A stretch of DNA of 64,000 nucleotides from Castanopsis chinensis. Lineage: Eukaryota > Streptophyta > Magnoliopsida > Fagales > Fagaceae. The position numbers and the translations under genes are program-made. The stretch spans positions 5,236,501-5,300,500 of the forward strand of contig JAVQMG010000115.1 in the NCBI GenBank assembly GCA_032878915.1, written 5' to 3'. Below the pieces are notes generated by a model, which saw only the letters and a program-made list of their open reading frames with translations, was not told where the DNA came from and did no database searches. This document shows positions 41,149 to 51,633 of this stretch, piece by piece (within the stretch, counting starts at the first letter, position 1; each line of letters opens with the position of its first letter).

Positions 41149-42373
41149 GGTCCTGTTTGGATTTTTTTTTTCATCGCTCATCACTCCTCACTCAATTTTT
41201 GTCACTCATCACTCATCACTTAAAATACCCCAATTTTCTAATACCCACCCATTTGGTTTTTGTTTTCACTTCACATCACTCAAAATTTTTTACTTTATGT
41301 GGGACCCTTCTCTAAGCAATTGGTCAGAGACTTCTGTTAGTCTACTTGCCTCACCCTCATTTCCCAACATTTTCTTTAGTGCTCATTTCATTTTGCAACC
41401 ACCATAGTCACAGTGCCAAAATGCAACCAAAGAAGTACACACAACAAAAAATCTCAACAATTTAACACCACCTAAAGCAACTCATCACCCCAAATTCAAA
41501 ACTCCATTCATACTTATTTATGATACACCACCAAACCAACCAAAAAAAAAAAAAAACCTATCTAGAAATAGCAAGACCTATCTCTGATCCCTCACACTCA
41601 CACTCTTCAAGCTCCTTGCAACTCAATGCGCCATAGTCACCAAGAGTTCCACTCGAAGCCCGTCGGCGAGTCCAAACATCCATCTTTGTCGCCGTAAGAC
41701 TCTTTGGAAGTCACACCAACGATTCTCTCGCCAAAACGACTCGCCTTCAGAGATGGACTCCGACCCCAAGCAAAAAATAGAAACCCAGTGAAAAGGAATG
41801 GGAAAAAGAAAAAGAAAAAAGAAATGCAACCAAACCCAGAAACCCAATGTGAAAAGGAAAGAAAAAGAAGGAGAAAAAAAGAAAGAAAGAAGATAACCCA
41901 AGCCCAGAATTTTGCCGTCATGTTCATCGGTCTGAGCTGTGGCCGCCGCGGGTTGGATGAGATGGGGGCTTAGTCGATGTGGCTGGGCTAAAGGGATGAA
42001 GTGTGAAGAGGTATGCTTGGATTTGGGAATGGAGAAGAGTTTCTGTGGGTTGGGTTTTTGGTGTGAAGGAAAAAATTGTTGGTGGGGAGAGTCGGACTTG
42101 ACAAGGCATTGACAATGGGTCTGTGCATGTGTGTTTAATTACGAAAATGCCATTAAAAACTAAGTTATGGAAACTGAAAACACATGTTAGGTGTTTTTGG
42201 AAACCGAAAACACCTAAAATGTGTTTTCAATTTTCATAACTCAATACTCAAAAATCAGAGAATTGAGTGATGGAAACAAATTCAAACAGAGTTTTTTTCG
42301 TGAGACTTATATTTTGAGTTATGAGTGATGAAAACAGAGTTGTGAATTATGGAAATCATAAATCCAAACGGAG
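41149..42373. mobile_element. PIF/Harbinger-type non-autonomous element, 1.2 kb
   Basis: Left end GGTCCTGTTTGGATTTT; right end, inverted, CTCCGTTTGGATTTATG. TTA at 41146-41148 and 42374-42376 would be the 3-bp duplication. Subterminal sequences are rich in TCATCACTCATCACT on the left and the inverted equivalent (GAGTGATGG, GAGTTATG) on the right. No transposase is visible. The open frames at 41623-41973 in both strands are in A/G-rich low-complexity DNA and are not convincing genes. Confidence 0.6.
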
Positions 42374-42376
42374 TTA

Positions 42377-42736
42377 ATGACTATATAATTTCCAAGACGT
42401 GAAAAATATATGGATTTAGACATTGCTTTTGTGAAGCTGGATAGATTGGCTAGAATAAGAGGTCTTCAAGAAGCTGATTTTCTAGTTTTTGACAGCCCGC
42501 TTGTGGACTTACCTAGTTTGATAGATTTTGATTTTAATGGATTGTGCCTAACTAGGCGGTGTCTTGAGAAGCTATTTGTTCTATAGTTTTTCTTAATATA
42601 TTATCCATTTGGCCGAAAAAACAAAAACAATGAAAATAAATGATATGGTATTCCCCACAAAACTATATTTCCAGATTGACTAATTAAATGCATCAAAACT
42701 TACAAGATTGACTAAATAAATGTTGTAGGACCAACC
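42377..42736. other. Non-coding or decayed sequence
   Basis: A stop-free stretch at about 42422-42580 reads AFVKLDRLARIRGLQEADF and LVDLPSLIDFDFNGLCLTRR; it may be an old coding fragment, but I do not recognise it. Confidence 0.3.
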
Positions 42737-43204
42737 TTAATGGCCTTTGACTAGCAGCACAAACTGTGGACAAAAAAAATTGGTATGGGCCTCCAGATCT
42801 GAACCATAAGATTCTTCTATTTGGGCTTGTAAGACAACAAGGATTGTTAAGTCTACCGGCTCTTTATTGGATACTTCAATGTCAAACTCACCCAGTTGGA
42901 AAAGACTCGCTTGTGAGTCTAGTTTGCCATCTTCACCACGGAACACAGAGAGTTTAGCTATATTGAAAGTTGTTGAAACTCCATAGTAGTCAAGAAAATC
43001 AGCATTAGGCTTGCGTTTAGCGTATGTGCCTCGATCTATTGGATGCCCAATCATTCGTTTCCATCTCTTTATTTTCAACAATACATGTGGAACTGGCATG
43101 CTTCTTACCAATATTTTTTTACTCGTGATAAACCTTGCTGAACGAATTTTGATTTGTAGCTTGTTTTGCCATAGTACATTACATGAAGCCAATGTCACAA
43201 ACAA
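42737..43204 (-). CDS. Unrecognised 155-codon open frame, probably a gene fragment
   Basis: An uninterrupted frame with protein-like composition: IGHPIDRGTYAKRKPNADFL, YYGVSTTFNIAKLSVFRGED, SQASLFQLGEFDIEV, SNKEPVDLTILVVLQAQIEE. I do not recognise a family. It has no obvious partner exon, no matching domain that I can name, and sits between MITEs, so a pseudogene fragment is as likely as a gene. It shows no signal peptide or membrane segment. Confidence 0.3.
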   Translation of the reverse strand: MFVTLASCNVLWQNKLQIKIRSARFITSKKILVRSMPVPHVLLKIKRWKRMIGHPIDRGTYAKRKPNADFLDYYGVSTTFNIAKLSVFRGEDGKLDSQASLFQLGEFDIEVSNKEPVDLTILVVLQAQIEESYGSDLEAHTNFFCPQFVLLVKGH

Positions 43205-43209
43205 ATCTT

Positions 43210-43808
43210 GATTTTAAAACCCGAACTGTTCATTGAACCGTAAAAGGGAGAGATTCAAAGTTTTGAGGTCAAATCGAGGCTGAATTGGGGTCTAACTGTG
43301 ATGATGTCATAATTAATTTAATAATTAATTAAAGCCTAAATGTAGATATTAAATTTATAAAACTAGTAAAATTGACTAATATATCTATATATGTGAGGGA
43401 AATTTAATGATTTTTAAGTATATATTTAATAATTAAATAAGAAAGTTAATAAAATAAAATAATAACCTTGAAAACATTAAAATTTATGATTAATTTTTGA
43501 AGTAAAGTTGAATATCTTTGAAGGATTTTAATTATAATTTTTTTTATTCCTTGTAAGAGATGGATAATTCAATTAAGTAGAATAAAATTGTGTTAAGTTG
43601 TTTTTATTAAAAAAAGAATTGCTAAGGGGTTGGACCTCACGGTTCTTGCCACCGTTCTGCATGAACTGTGCAGTCCAACCCTGCTTTTAGGAGTTCATGA
43701 AATTAACAAAAAATTTGGTTCTTTATGCTTAAAAAGTCGATTTTCAGTCCGGTTCCTAGTTTTCTCAATCCAACCTCCTGATCTGGTCCGGGTCTGAAAA
43801 CAATGAAC
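43210..43808. mobile_element. Candidate hAT-like MITE
   Basis: Ends resemble each other in inverted form (TTGATTTTAAAACCCG left; inverted right CATTGTTTTCAGACCCG). CAAATC(T/A) occurs just outside both ends as a possible duplication. Match is imperfect and boundaries approximate. The interior is AT-rich and carries no long open frame. Confidence 0.35.
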
Positions 43809-44011
43809 CAAATCAATATATTCATCCATTGATTCTAGATTTCATTTCCCTTTCAATTCACATGGCACAAAATTTTCAATTATCTTTTCAAGATAAAGAC
43901 CATTCATCTCCATTGACGGGACAACATCAATATCAAGTTTATCGTTAGGAAATAAATATTTTTCAAACCCAAGAAAATCAACATAAGGATTTTGCTCCTC
44001 AAGAGATAATG

Positions 44012-44295
44012 TTAAAACAATGAATCTCTATTTTGTAAAATCAACAAACTTTTGTATCTGACCAAAGAAAGACTCATGCACAATTCATAATCCTCATCAG
44101 GGTACTTGTCATAGATTGGTGGAGAATTACAATCCATAGTAACATATTCTTTAGAGTATTTCTCACCACATTCAAACATGTTTTGAATACAACAATCCAT
44201 TGACCTCACAATAGTTGATGAATAGAGTATTTTGGAATAACAAAGATAACTTGGATAAATCCACAGAAAAGACTTGCTCTAATACCAATTTGATA
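44012..44295 (-). mobile_element. Decayed LTR-element fragment with Met-type primer site
   Basis: On the minus strand TTGGTATTAGAGC (about 44279-44291) resembles the initiator-Met primer site of plant LTR elements. Downstream on the same strand a short frame (44209-44012) reads SPPIYDKYPDEDYELCMSLS, similar in style to the linker ahead of RT in plant gypsy polyproteins. Decayed coding-like sequence continues to about 43870. Assignment is tentative. Confidence 0.35.
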
Positions 44296-44664
44296 CCAAA
44301 AAAGGGGTGGAAGAAAAGACAAGAAATAGAATTCACACACTAATACAACCAACTCACCACTGAGGGAAAAAAAACCAATGAGATACAAAAAATTTCACCA
44401 CCCAAAGAAATTACCAAGGATAAAAGTTTGGACACACTCACCACTTAACGAACTACCCAAAGAGATACAAAATATAACACAAATAATTTTGAAATAATCA
44501 CTCTCATAATCTAATCTCTTAGTCTAGCCAACTAACTATATATGGTGCTTAAAACACCTCTAAAAGCATGGGGGAATTAAATGGATGTATGATTTCCAAG
44601 ATATGAAATAACGATGAAAATAAATAATATGGTATTTTCCACAAAACCATATTTCAAGAATGTC

Positions 44665-44720
<56 letters not shown>

Positions 44721-45208
44721 AAATAGTGGGAGAAATAGAGGTGAGATTCAACCCACAGACATAAAACACTATAAAAGATATCATTACCACTAAACTATTA
44801 CTTGAATTCCATGGGTCATTAATTTGGAACTATGAAATAAGTAGTAAAAATTTTCTATTGTTTCCATTTTTCTTCTTTAAATCAAGTGTTTTGTAAATCA
44901 ATTGGTACTTCATGATCTTTTCAACAAAGATGTCTAATGTTTAAATCTCACTTCTTCCAACAGTGAATTATCACGAGGAAAAAAAATATAAAAACAAAAA
45001 GCTCCATTGAATTCAACCAACCGTATTATTTATAACCATGAACCATCAATGCTTAGGTACATATTCCCCAAATAATGATAACCTACTTTACTTATATCCG
45101 TGACGCTGGAGCATTTGATAACCTATTTTACTATCTACGACATTTAATTATACAAGTACAAGCTTCATTCTCACAATCTTGAGTACATTTGTTGTTGCTC
45201 ATTACTTA
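44296..45208. other. AT-rich non-coding DNA
   Basis: No gene is seen. A compound microsatellite (AT)n(AG)n occupies about 44664-44717. Confidence 0.5.
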
Positions 45209-45604
45209 GAGCATTGGCATCAGATGTGCCAAATGCTAAACATCAAACACCACATTTAGTCTTGCCTTTCTAAAAATAGAACATCAAACACCAAAAATCG
45301 TAGTTCATGAGATGCGCCAAATGCCCAAAAAAAAAAAAACATTGCCACATGCTATAATGATGTTCTATTTTTAGAAAGGCAAGACTAAATCTGCTAAAAA
45401 TTCAGGTATTATCTTATTACTTTCTCTCTCTTCTATTAATAAAGAAAAAATTAAAAATAATAAAGAAAAATATTTATCTAAAGTGGTAAAATAATAGAAG
45501 ATATGAGGTAAAGTGTATAATAAATTGGTGTATCAAAACCGATAAAGCAACTTTTTAATGGGTTAAAATAGCAATTTTTTTTTATAGCACTGATGCTAAT
45601 GCTC
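45209..45604. mobile_element. 396-bp MITE with an internal perfect hairpin
   Basis: Termini GAGCATTGGCATCAGATG and, inverted from the right, GAGCATTAGCATCAGTG. Inside, 45254-45286 and 45358-45390 are perfect reverse complements of 33 bp (arm starts ATTTAGTCTTGCCTTTC) separated by 71 bp. A clear target duplication is not visible, and no open frame of note occurs. Confidence 0.7.
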
Positions 45605-47872
45605 AACACCCGTCTTTTTCCAAAATTCCCTATTTAAAGAGTGCGCCGCCCACAAATATGAAATATCCACATTTATTCAATGTCCACATCAAAGACTAGC
45701 GAACTGTTTCTGGATTACTAGTGCTACATGCCATTAATCCATAATTGGGATCACTTTGTTAAAGCGAGGATGCGCAATTGTTCCTTTTACTAAGCTAAAT
45801 AAGATTTGTGGACTACAACCATGTCTTTCACTTCGTCTTCAATTTTACTGCATATAGGACGGGTTTGATCTTTCAACGACAGTTTACGGATTAAAGTTTA
45901 AATTATTGAACCTTTCTATGAAAATCCTCAAAGCAAATCCATCATGAAATGTAGGACAAATCTACAGATCAGGCTACATAACTAATTCTAACAAGTCAGA
46001 TCTAGTGTATTCCTGAGGTCTATCATTGCCCAATAGACCTTGTTTGATCCATCCATGGATATCACTGAACAATTTACAATTATTTTTTTAGAATGTGTAA
46101 CACCAAGAGATTATGCGAGTCTAGATATGCAATCAGACAATCAAAATGAAACAATGTACTTGGTCCCCATTCAGGACTAAAATTCCATGGCCAAAGGAGA
46201 ATATCCATCACCACTAAGACGCACATGGATATTGGGGGGTGGTAAGCTTCATCCAACCTTCCAAGTTTTACTTGCAAAAGAAGCCAGCTTGTTTCATAGT
46301 CTAATACTTATCAATATTGTAGATCTTATTACTTGATTAGGGAATTTTACAATTTTCGAAATTTCGACTTAAACACAAGTTTTGACAGCTCCTAGTCAAT
46401 GAATATGTATAACTAGCTCATAAAACTTGAAGATGCTTAAGATACCTCTCAAATTCTGAAGATGCTTAAGACGCCTCTCAAGGAGGCTCTGCTTCACAAG
46501 TTACTGACAGCTCCTAGTCAATGAATATATATAACTAGCAAATAAAATTTGAAGGATACCTCTCAAATTCTGAAGATGCTTAACACACCTCTCAAGAAGC
46601 CTTTGCTTCCCATCCTAGTAGAAATGCCTCAAAGCAAGATGACCCTAACCACCATGCAGACCAAGAAAAGTTCACTGCCTACCTAAAAAGATGCATCTAT
46701 TACAATCCTGTCACTACTCAATACGTAAGTAGCAACATAGGATGGTTCTTAGATTCTAGAATGGGAAACAAATGGAAAAGGGAATATCCTCGGATCTGGA
46801 AAGAGAATCAATAAAACTTTATATTCATGATGGAAAGTCTTATAAATGTTGCTGGATTAAAAATGCACAACAAATTATTTTCTTCCCTTCACACTTTTTT
46901 TCACACACAAAACTACCCTGTTATTCCAAATGCAACAACTTCTACACACAGGTAGCCAACAGTGTTTCTTTTTTGCATCAAGCAGATAGATTTTTCTTTT
47001 AGATGTGGGTTATGCATAAGGCAAAGGAAGCTTGAAAGCTGAAGAGACTAAGCCAATCACTTTCATCTCTAGTTCATTTTTCTAATTGGTAAGTTGCACA
47101 CCCAATGGATCTTGAATCCACGACCTCACCCTCCGTCCCATTATTATGGGAGGAGGAAGAACCAGTTGAGTTTATAGCTCATTGCTACTACAATCTCTAG
47201 TTCATCCAGCATGCATGCATGTTACTTTCAGCATGTAGAAGTTCCATTCATTAATCACCACTTGTTGCACAAGAAGCATCCCACACCCAACATTGTAGCA
47301 TTTCTAAAGTATTAACATTTTGCCTCTCTCCTCAAAAGAATTTTCATGAGGTTAACAAAGAACAGAGTCTTCACTTGTGATCTACCTATCTCAGTTGTAT
47401 TCAAGATCAAAACCAATCAAAAAAGAGAGAGGACAGAGTTAATCCCACGACATGTTTTATAGAAATTATAAGGAGACTTATTAAAAAGCATGACTTCAAA
47501 TTTTCTCACATCTGATATATTTCTCATAATCACAATTTTTTTTTTTTTGAAAGTTTTGAAAATTTGAGGAAGAAACAAAGAAAAGAGCTGCCCATGGTCC
47601 TATGAATTCGTCAAAACAATGATACCCAACCCAAAAAAAAAAAAGGTCCCCAAATCTCATCATAAACACAATTACTGAATTCATCAAAGCACACAACATT
47701 GTCAATTGTCATACTACAAAATTAAACCAAACAAAATTCAAGAATAAGAACCAGCGAAATCCCAATTACCCTGAAGACAATACACATTATAAACATCACA
47801 ACAACCCCCCAAATTCCCTTTAATAAAAGAAAAGAAAAAGGCATTAGCAATTTAGCATTACTTCAACAATTC

Positions 47873-47905
<33 letters not shown>

Positions 47906-47998
47906 CAAAATAAAACAGAATATCCAAACAAACCCTAATTCCAAAACATCAACAAACATAACGAGAAACACAAACCCCGAATCGACACAGCCACGTCG
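45605..47998. other. Non-coding DNA downstream of the CML gene
   Basis: No gene is recognised. Contents: a 122-bp tandem duplication (46384-46610), a (CA)n run at about 47873-47899, and, next to the CML stop codon, the presumed 3' UTR of that minus-strand gene (below 47999). Confidence 0.5.
46384..46610. repeat. 122-bp tandem duplication
   Basis: GACAGCTCCTAGTCAATGAA begins copies at 46384 and 46506. Each continues with ATATAACTAGC, CTCAAATTCTGAAGATGCTT and CACCTCTCAAG-like blocks. The second copy carries a short deletion. Confidence 0.85.
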
Positions 47999-48442
47999 TC
48001 ACTTGGCGACCATCCTAGCGATGAAGTCCTCGTATCGGATCCTACCATCCGACCCGACCTCGACCTCCCGGATCCACTCATCGAACTCGGATGGCTCGAG
48101 CTTCTCCCCAATGCTGGTGAGGATGTGTCGGAGCTCCGAAACGGAGACGTAGCCGGTGGAGTCCTTGTCGAGGACCTTGAAGGCATCGCGGAGCTGGCGA
48201 TCGAAGGGCTCGGCCTTCATGTGCTTGGCCATGAGGTCCAGGAACCGAGGGAAGTCGAATGGGGCGGTGAGGTTCTCTCCGGCGATGATCGACTTCAGTT
48301 GGGCTTGGGTCGGGTTTCCTCCGAGAGATCTCATCAGGATTCCTAGCTCCGACGGGGCGATCCGACCGTCTCCGTCGGTGTCGAAGAGCGTGAAAGCTTC
48401 TTTCATTGACGAAACTTGGTCATCGCTCAGATCCTTGCCCAT
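47999..48442 (-). CDS. CML13: CML13/CML14-type calmodulin-like EF-hand protein
   Basis: Intronless 147-residue protein starting MGKDLSDDQVSSMKEAF and ending YEDFIARMVAK, the full length of the Arabidopsis CML13/CML14 pair. EF-hand 1 loop (residues 21-32, DTDGDGRIAPSE) is complete. Hand 2 has no loop (ENLTAPFDFPRF). Hand 3 loop is DKDSTGYVSVSE (92-103). Hand 4 is degenerate (EVGSDGRIRYED). In this family only the first hand is thought to bind calcium well, and the proteins act as light-chain-like partners of IQ-motif proteins such as myosins (family knowledge). The frame is open upstream to an ATG at 48625, but the added 61 residues are low-complexity and the family starts at MGKD, so 48442 is chosen. 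It looks functional. Confidence 0.95.
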   Translation of the reverse strand: MGKDLSDDQVSSMKEAFTLFDTDGDGRIAPSELGILMRSLGGNPTQAQLKSIIAGENLTAPFDFPRFLDLMAKHMKAEPFDRQLRDAFKVLDKDSTGYVSVSELRHILTSIGEKLEPSEFDEWIREVEVGSDGRIRYEDFIARMVAK

Positions 48443-49451
48443 TGTTTTCCGGGTCGGGTCTGTTTTCGAGTTTGTGAGTTTTTCTCTCTCTCTGCCTCGC
48501 TCGCTGTCCGAGATGGAAATATGTTGGTAGTGGTGCACGTTTTCTGTTGCTTTTGTGTCTCTGCCTTTCGAAACGGACACTTGGGGCCGCTTTTGTTTAT
48601 TCGAGAACGGTGTCGTTTCTGCCATTGTGATTTTCTTTTCTTCTTTTTATTTTATTTTTTGCTTGTGAATCATAGGGCAGTTAATCAAACTAACTGTGAG
48701 TTCAGCTCGATAAAAAACAAAACTAGTTCATGTTTGTTTATAAACAAATCAGACGTAGTTTTAGGCTGGATACCCGGTGTGTGTGGAACAAGAAGACTGC
48801 ACATGTCCAAAAAATTAGCTTTATACTTGAAAATGTCTAAATACTCTTATTTGTAAATAATAAAATTAAAAAAAAAAAGTCAACTTTTATGATTATTTAT
48901 AAACAGCTCAAGAACAATAAAACTTTATAAAATTGAATAAAAACAAGTCGAGCATAAAGTCGTATATGGATTTGGTAATAATCTTTATATGGATTCAAAA
49001 AATATAATTATATCTTATTAATCTTTCAATTGATTGAGAGTTAGGACCACTCATTCAAACTAAATGAAGTTTATAATATGTTTGAAATTGACTTGATAAT
49101 GTACCTAGGTTATATCTCTAGCTTAAGAACTTGATATTTAGCTTGAGTTTAAGATTGGTAATGAGTTTGTGCTCGGTTTCACTAAAGAATTAAGCTGTGT
49201 CATACCAAACTCAAACTTTTGACAAGAATGTTGTATGTAGGCTTGGGTCAAGCTTGAGTCGAGCTTAAACATTTTGCTTTGGTTGTTGAGTTGAGTTTAA
49301 ACATTTTACTTTTATTGTTGAGCCAAACTTAAACATTAAATACTTGGAAAACCTCGACTTGTTTAATGCCCTAATGAAATAGAATGTAAATATTAATTTA
49401 TTTTTATCTCTACAATTTTTTTTTATTTACAATAATAAATTTACCTGATTC

Positions 49452-49485
<34 letters not shown>

Positions 49486-51633
49486 TTTTTTAAGAGCTAA
49501 AAGTAGTAGCTTAAGCCCACTTAGAATAGTGTGACTAGCCCAATAAGTCCAAAACAATAGATTTGTGAGAGAGTGGATCTTGCTAGCAAATTACAAAGCT
49601 AAGTAAACTTAGACTTAAGAATGACTGGGCTTAGGTTTCAAGAGTAAGAGACACAAATTCAACGTAAAATCTTTCTTTGGGCAAGTCCGAGGACGAGTTG
49701 TTCATATAATGATTAGGAATATTCTCTTTAAAATGAGTTATGTATTTACTTTTCTCTCTCTCTTTTACTTTCAGATTCGCATCCCTTTTTCTGTAGGGAT
49801 CATTTCTTTATATAGTTCCTTCTATTACATCTTAGTTTTCCATTTGTATAGTTTTTAGGAAATTCTTTGAATGCTTGTCCCATCAAGATCCTTTTAGAGA
49901 AGGTAGGAGGGGCTGTGAGCTATAAAAACACTGTTTAGGTATCATTTCTTCATAAATGTAATTAGTTCCCTTTTTATCCTTGGACTTCTTACCTATGTGT
50001 CTATGTATCCCTTATTGTCCTCAAATAGGGCCCAAGGCCCAGAGGTGTGCTCAGATCATTTGCTCAAACACACACATATAAAAAGGTGTGTGTGGGTGCG
50101 CGTGCATGTGCGCAGAAATTAAGTGTATTCAAACCCATTTTTAGAATAGAATTGTTCTATCATAATTTTTTTTGTTAAAATAGAAACTTGTGCTAGCATT
50201 GTCGAGGGACTTTTTTTAAAACGAAAAACGTGTTAGGCCCAAACCAATAACTCTTTATGCTTGAGGGCCACCTTTAAGGGCCGATCACTCACTAAACGAT
50301 GCTTATCAATAAACAGAGACACGCTATTCACAGCCAGTTGGGCCCAACTTTACACAACACCAGACGTTCTTGCAAAAAAACCAAAACACCCCCAACCCGA
50401 GCAACAACTTTGAGCTCATTTCTTATAAAAAAAACAAACAAAATTGAGCTCATTCAGAAGAAAAATAATAAGCCCGATGTTAATTTTCTTCACTCTACAG
50501 AAAAAGTGGGTGATTAAACTATTTATAGTATCCACTTCTAACTTTTTCTGCTTGTAGATTTCGTGTACAGAGCTAATTGTCAGGTACAAGTAATAAATTC
50601 GGAATTTCAAAGAGCCTCTTCAGTGTAAAAATAATAAGGTTAGGGAAGCAAATGGAGGAAAGCAAAAATCAAAACATTCAAAGTTTTCCTAGCTGCTGGA
50701 AATTATTCTTTATTCTTTATTCTTTAACAACATCTTCAGTCTTCACAGTGACCAAACAGTCAACACTCGACACAAATCATCATCTCATGGCCGATCCTTT
50801 TACTAGGTAAGCGAGTTCTGAGCTGTCCCACATTATTTGTTTAGGTACTAATTTATCAAGTGTGGCCAAGCCTGCTTCTTCATTTTCATTTTTTTTTTTT
50901 GCTGCCGGATTAACAAACAACTTTGCACCTCTTCACATGTAAAGTTGCAAAGTAATCTAACTTTTACCAAAACTTATTTCTAACTCGAGTATAAACTTCA
51001 ATGAAAAATGTACCATGTTCCCAAAAAAACAAGTGGTCTGCGAATAAAATTTCTTTACTAAAGATTAACAAAATTTATTGTATTCACAATTTAAAAAAAA
51101 AAAAATTTACACTAAGATTTAAGGAGTAAAAAATAAGCTAAGTATATAAATAGATCAATTTATCTTCTTCTTTTTCTTTTTCTTTTTTTAATTATTAAAT
51201 CAGCGCAATTAAGAATAAGCAATTTGCATACTTTACCAAATGATATATTCTTGCAAGAATTTTTCAAGAGTTGACATTTAAAAAGAAATGTGAATAATAT
51301 TAAACTTAGGCATCGTATCATATGCATCTAATTATGAATATTTTTAAATATACTCTTGAGCAAGGAACATGCTAGTTATAAGAATGTTGGAAACATATCA
51401 TGTGACTAAATTATATTTTTCTAGAATTGATGGTAATTATCTATGGAATTGTTAGAACATATAGATGCCAATATGCTTATGATGAACAAAATTATTGATG
51501 ATAATTTTATAGTTTGGTTAGCCTGTTTATGTTTGTAGGGAAAATAGGTGTTGTGAATAATTTGTTTAAGATTAAAGAAGAGAAAATCTACATAGAAATT
51601 TTATGTAATTTGGCAATATGCCTATGTGATTAC
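48443..51633. other. Non-coding DNA upstream of the CML gene
   Basis: The first part holds the promoter and 5' UTR of the minus-strand CML gene, including a CTCTCTCTC tract at about 48484-48495 (GA-rich on the transcribed sense). No canonical TATA box stands out. Further up are an (AT)n run (about 49455-49482) and LTR-like text around 49490-50290 (AGCCCACTTAG, GGGCCCAAGGCCC), probably an old element. No convincing gene is seen. Confidence 0.45.

Noticed and set aside
41623..41973. Overlapping open frames on both strands
   Set aside because: They cover A/G-rich low-complexity sequence inside a non-autonomous element and resemble no protein.
48443..48625. In-frame upstream extension of the CML13/14 protein to an ATG at 48625
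   Set aside because: The added 61 residues are low-complexity, the family begins at MGKD, and the stretch looks like a CT/GA-rich 5' UTR.
50652..50811. ATG frame MEESKNQNIQSF... ending at GTAAGC as a possible first exon
   Set aside because: No recognisable domain and no second exon; 50-codon frames with a chance donor are expected in DNA of this length.
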